From: Chloroflexota bacterium
GTDB taxonomy: Bacteria; Chloroflexota; Dehalococcoidia; Dehalococcoidales; RBG-16-60-22
Direction: 5' to 3'
Length of the DNA stretch: 34,672 nucleotides
Assembly (NCBI GenBank): GCA_018829775.1
Contig: JAHJTL010000076.1
Span: 1-34,672 of the forward strand
Below, piece after piece: positions 32,096-34,672 of this stretch (positions within the stretch are counted from its first letter, which is position 1; the number at the start of each line of letters is the position of its first letter). Under the pieces are notes generated by a model. It was not told the origin of the DNA, searched no databases, and saw only the letters and a list, made by a program, of their open reading frames with translations. A program made the position numbers and the translations under genes.

Positions 32096-33301
32096 TTACT
32101 CATTATCGTGGCAGCTTAAGCACGTCTCATTAGTTCGCCCGCTATGATCTTCAGGGATTTTGGGTGCTTCAGCAATTCCGGCTTCGTGGCAGGCTAAACA
32201 GGCGGAGCGTCCCTCTATAGTATGCGGGACTGGAGGAGGAGTACTCGGCTCTGGAGGAGCTGGCGATACTTCCTCAGTGGTTTGTGGCTCTGATGGCGGG
32301 GGTGGTGGAGGAGAAGGTGCTTCGCCTTTCAAACTGGAAAGATAGGCTGCAATGTCTCTAATTTGTTCTGGAGTAAGAACATCACGGAAGGTTGGCATGG
32401 TAGCACCAGGCAGAACTGACTGAGGATCATTGGTAAAGGCCTCTAGAAAACTCATGGTGCGGCGCTCTCCGATTGTTGAAAGTTCAGGACCGAGTGCGCT
32501 ACCCTTATCGTTTATCATGTGACAACTTAAACAGTGCTCCTCAACTAGCATCGGTGCCTCTGGACTGAAGCTGACCGGTGCTCCTACGGTTTGCAGGTAG
32601 GAGGTCAGCGACTCCAATTCTTCATCAGTGAACAGAAGCTTGGGGTGCAGTGTAGTCGGAGTCATGGCATGGGGGTCCCGTAAGTAGGTGGAAAGTGTCT
32701 CTCGGTCAAGTTGACTGCCAACGCTAGATAGATCAGGCCCTATGTTACCACCTACTCCACCAATGCTATGACAGTAGGCACAATTTATCTCTTGGTAAAT
32801 ATCTCGCCCAGCCTGCACCAATGGGCTTTCTTCACCAGCTGGTGTGGCTGGGGCTGACATAGCTCCAGCCGCTTCCAAGAGGGCAAATATTATTACTACC
32901 AAAACTCCGCTGCCAATGACGCGTTTTCTCTGTATCCAGCCTCTTCCCAGACCACGGTCTATGAAAGGCACCAGAATGAGTATCAATAATGCAATCATAG
33001 GTATAACGACTGCCGCCACTGGTTCCAGCCAGCCGGGGAAGAGCTTAAGGAATTGGAAAAAGAACAAAAAATACCACTCCGGTCGGGGATTATAGGTGGT
33101 GCTGGTTGGATCGGCGGGAGGTTCGCTTGTAACCGGGAAGAGAATTGCTAGGACAATAATAGCCGTTACCACCAGCAAAGCTATCAAGGCATCACGAGCT
33201 AAAGTTTGGGGGAAAAATATTTCACCGCCTTTCTTGCTGGCCTCATAATTCTCTTGGTAACTTTCCCTTTTACTTTTACCTCGAGATAGTGACGGTTTCA
33301 T
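32096..33301 (-). CDS. Fused cytochrome b subunit IV and tetraheme cytochrome c
   Basis: A 401-residue fusion. Residues 1-150 are subunit IV of a b6f-type complex: three hydrophobic spans with the Qo-site motif PEWY (74-77). Then come two cytochrome c domains with CAYCH (174-178) and CLSCH (257-261), the second with a likely Met ligand in ATMPTF (Met302). A Pro/Ser/Glu linker (329-360) leads to a 40-residue tail with CLACH (368-372) and CLSCH (394-398). In all there are four heme-attachment sites. The complex would thus carry its own electron acceptor on the outer face. It is the last gene of a Rieske-b6-IV/c operon. Confidence 0.93.
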   Translation of the reverse strand: MKPSLSRGKSKRESYQENYEASKKGGEIFFPQTLARDALIALLVVTAIIVLAILFPVTSEPPADPTSTTYNPRPEWYFLFFFQFLKLFPGWLEPVAAVVIPMIALLILILVPFIDRGLGRGWIQRKRVIGSGVLVVIIFALLEAAGAMSAPATPAGEESPLVQAGRDIYQEINCAYCHSIGGVGGNIGPDLSSVGSQLDRETLSTYLRDPHAMTPTTLHPKLLFTDEELESLTSYLQTVGAPVSFSPEAPMLVEEHCLSCHMINDKGSALGPELSTIGERRTMSFLEAFTNDPQSVLPGATMPTFRDVLTPEQIRDIAAYLSSLKGEAPSPPPPPPSEPQTTEEVSPAPPEPSTPPPVPHTIEGRSACLACHEAGIAEAPKIPEDHSGRTNETCLSCHDNE

Positions 33302-33332
33302 CTATGCTCCTACCAACCAATAATAACCAGAG

Positions 33333-33986
33333 CTACTTTTCCGGTGGGGCTGAAATCCCCTGCTTTATCACCAGAAAGATGTGAGTTACGATGAGCAGAA
33401 TAATTAGTGGCGGAATAACACCAATATGAAAGGTGTAAAACCGAGTGAGAGTCAGAGCGCCTATACTGCTACCACCAACAAGAACTTTCTGGATCCAAGG
33501 TCCTACCACTGGTGCTTGACTGGCAATACCAGTACCTACATTAGTTGCCCAGTAGGCTTTCTGATCCCAGGGAAGGAGATAACCCGTGAAAGAAGCTCCC
33601 ATAACCAGAATGAGCAGTAAAACACCTACAACCCAGGTCAGCTCTCGGGGGTATTTATAGGCAGCCATGAAAAAGGTACGCAAAAGATGCAAACCAATCA
33701 GAACTACCATGGCACCGGCTGACCAGGAATGTATGCTGCGAATAAAACCCCCGAAGGGCACCTCATGGGTAATATATTGTACGCTTTCATAGGCATGGTC
33801 TGGTGATGGGGAATAGTTCATCATTAAAAAAAGCCCGGTGAATGAAAGTAGAAGAAAAGTAACTAGGGTGGCACTACCCAGTGTATACCACCAGCCAACG
33901 CCCCGGGACACTTTCCGGTAAAGAAACCAATTAATGTTCTTCCTTATCTCTAGCCTTTCTTCAAACCATCCGCTTATGTTTGCCAT
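33333..33986 (-). CDS. Cytochrome b6-type cytochrome b, N-terminal half
   Basis: A 217-residue four-helix cytochrome b that binds two b hemes across the membrane. The four His ligands are at 86, 100, 187 and 202, the same spacing as chloroplast b6, with 14 residues between the last pair. Other marks are the quinone-site region GYLLPWDQKAYWA and a glycine-rich first helix. Position 35, where b6 has the Cys that attaches heme cn, is Thr here, so that heme is unlikely to be covalently held. The C-terminal helices are on the next gene. The ATG lies 2 bases after the Rieske stop. Confidence 0.95.
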   Translation of the reverse strand: MANISGWFEERLEIRKNINWFLYRKVSRGVGWWYTLGSATLVTFLLLSFTGLFLMMNYSPSPDHAYESVQYITHEVPFGGFIRSIHSWSAGAMVVLIGLHLLRTFFMAAYKYPRELTWVVGVLLLILVMGASFTGYLLPWDQKAYWATNVGTGIASQAPVVGPWIQKVLVGGSSIGALTLTRFYTFHIGVIPPLIILLIVTHIFLVIKQGISAPPEK

Positions 33987-33988
33987 GG

Positions 33989-34519
33989 TTACTGCTTCCT
34001 TTCCTTTGTAATCTGGCCACTTGCCAGGATATTCCCCCCTTCGATTGTGATTTCTAACCTGTCCAATGGGCGGGGTGGAGGTCCCTGGAGGACATTACCT
34101 TCAATATCAAACTCCCCATCATGACAAGGACATTTAAATATCTGTTTATCTTCATCCCAATAATAAGGACAATTCAGATGAGTACAGCGAGGGTCAAAAA
34201 CAATGAATTCCTCCTTATCTCTATTGACTATCCAGGCTCCTTTACTCCGTGTGGTGATATACCAGCCGTCACGCATTCTCTGCTCATAAGTTACGAATGT
34301 GGGTTGACCTGCTGGTATATCAGTGGTGCGAGCAATAGACGTAAGTAAGGGGGTACTCTTTTTCCAAATCGGCGAAAGAAAGTAGCCTATTAATGGAGAC
34401 GCTACGGCAACTGCGATGGCGCCGCTAATACCCCCGATAAGATAGCTGAGGAATTTTCTTCTGGAAACAGGTTCAGTCCCCGGTTTGGGTTCAGGTTGAT
34501 TTTTCCACTCGAAACTCAC
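33989..34519 (-). CDS. Rieske iron-sulfur protein
   Basis: A 176-residue Rieske protein of the bc complex, which takes electrons from quinol at the Qo site. A twin-arginine SRRKFLSYLIGG at residues 19-30 and one hydrophobic helix form the anchor and export signal. The [2Fe-2S] cluster ligands are Cys112 and His114 in CTHLNC and Cys130 and His133 in CPCHDGEF; Cys117 and Cys132 should form the stabilising disulfide. The start is GTG, with GAGG 8 bases upstream. It heads the operon as far as can be seen. Confidence 0.95.
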   Translation of the reverse strand: MSFEWKNQPEPKPGTEPVSRRKFLSYLIGGISGAIAVAVASPLIGYFLSPIWKKSTPLLTSIARTTDIPAGQPTFVTYEQRMRDGWYITTRSKGAWIVNRDKEEFIVFDPRCTHLNCPYYWDEDKQIFKCPCHDGEFDIEGNVLQGPPPRPLDRLEITIEGGNILASGQITKERKQ

Positions 34520-34585
34520 CGTGACTACCTCACTGTTGTCAATCAGCGAAATGGGACACTTTTTGAACCGAACACTTTGGCATAA

Positions 34586-34672
34586 TCAGGCGGCATTAAT
34601 AAGCTCCCTGAGGTTCTGGTTGTAGTCTCTGCGACGATTAATTGTTAGGATTTGCACCTCCTTTCGGCGCTC
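34586..34672 (-). CDS. 3' end of an unidentified frame, possibly an insertion-sequence remnant
   Basis: A frame open from the right edge encodes 28 residues ending in YNQNLRELINAA, then TGA. Just downstream (34545-34575) lies AT-rich sequence with AGTGTTCGGTTC and AAGTGTCCCATTTC, two TGT-rich blocks that look like the multiple terminal repeats of some insertion sequences. The true start and length are outside the window. It could also be non-coding. Low confidence. Confidence 0.25.
   Translation of the reverse strand, partial: ERRKEVQILTINRRRDYNQNLRELINAA

Overview
The window reads as ordinary, gene-dense chromosome from a free-living bacterium. Almost every gene is intact, and starts are mostly preceded by clear AGGAGG-type ribosome binding sites. 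The gene content fits a Chloroflexota/Dehalococcoidia-like genome: a DRG-like TGS GTPase behind uvrC, a second EF-G, NEW3-ABC and SpoIIM/DUF350 membrane modules, an EF-Tu with a cysteine-rich insert, and a b6-type cytochrome bc complex. This assignment is an inference from gene content. There is no rRNA, and no database search was possible. I found no CRISPR array, prophage or complete insertion sequence.

Layout. (1) 1-3.9 kb, minus strand: uvrC, a TGS GTPase, a flavodoxin, a zinc ribbon and a small membrane protein, read divergently from (2) 4.0-10.5 kb, plus strand: xerC/D recombinase, a small membrane protein, pcm, a nitroreductase, a three-gene membrane module (SpoIIM-like, DUF350-like, transglutaminase-like) and an EF-G paralogue with its own promoter. 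(3) 10.5-17.6 kb, minus strand: NEW3 secreted protein with an ABC exporter, etfBA, and prfA-prmC. (4) 17.8-19.8 kb, plus strand: the ComM/YifB AAA ATPase and a lipoprotein. (5) 19.8-25.4 kb, minus strand: the translation block tRNA-Thr(TGT), tRNA-Tyr, tRNA-Thr(GGT), tuf, rpmG, secE, nusG, rplK, rplA, rplJ, rplL. It has promoters before the tRNA cluster and before tRNA-Thr(GGT)-tuf, and an internal promoter with an L10-type leader and attenuator before rplJ. (6) 25.5-28.8 kb: an isoprenylcysteine-methyltransferase-like protein, a rhomboid protease, a two-gene DrrAB-like ABC exporter and tRNA-Asn. (7) 28.8-31.2 kb: a looser region with a DMT transporter, a CMD-family protein, a small membrane protein and several diverged copies of an intergenic palindromic repeat. 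(8) 31.2-34.6 kb: a molybdopterin oxidoreductase convergent with a Rieske / cytochrome b6 / subunit IV-cytochrome c operon. The last 150 bases hold the 3' end of an unidentified frame and sequence resembling an insertion-sequence end.

How the genes work together. Blocks 3 to 5 serve translation (stalk proteins L11/L10/L12, L1, EF-Tu, RF1 and its methylase PrmC, an EF-G paralogue) and transcription or secretion (NusG, SecE). Blocks 3 and 8 serve respiration: EtfAB delivers electrons from dehydrogenases, and the bc complex passes quinol electrons to its own fused tetraheme cytochrome c. The most unusual items are an L7/L12 with a roughly 100-residue charged N-terminal extension, and the subunit IV-tetraheme cytochrome c fusion. 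Next come the SpoIIM/DUF350/transglutaminase operon and the repeated TGTTAAAATAT motif between uvrC and xerC. I did not find a convincing wholly new system; these are the best leads.
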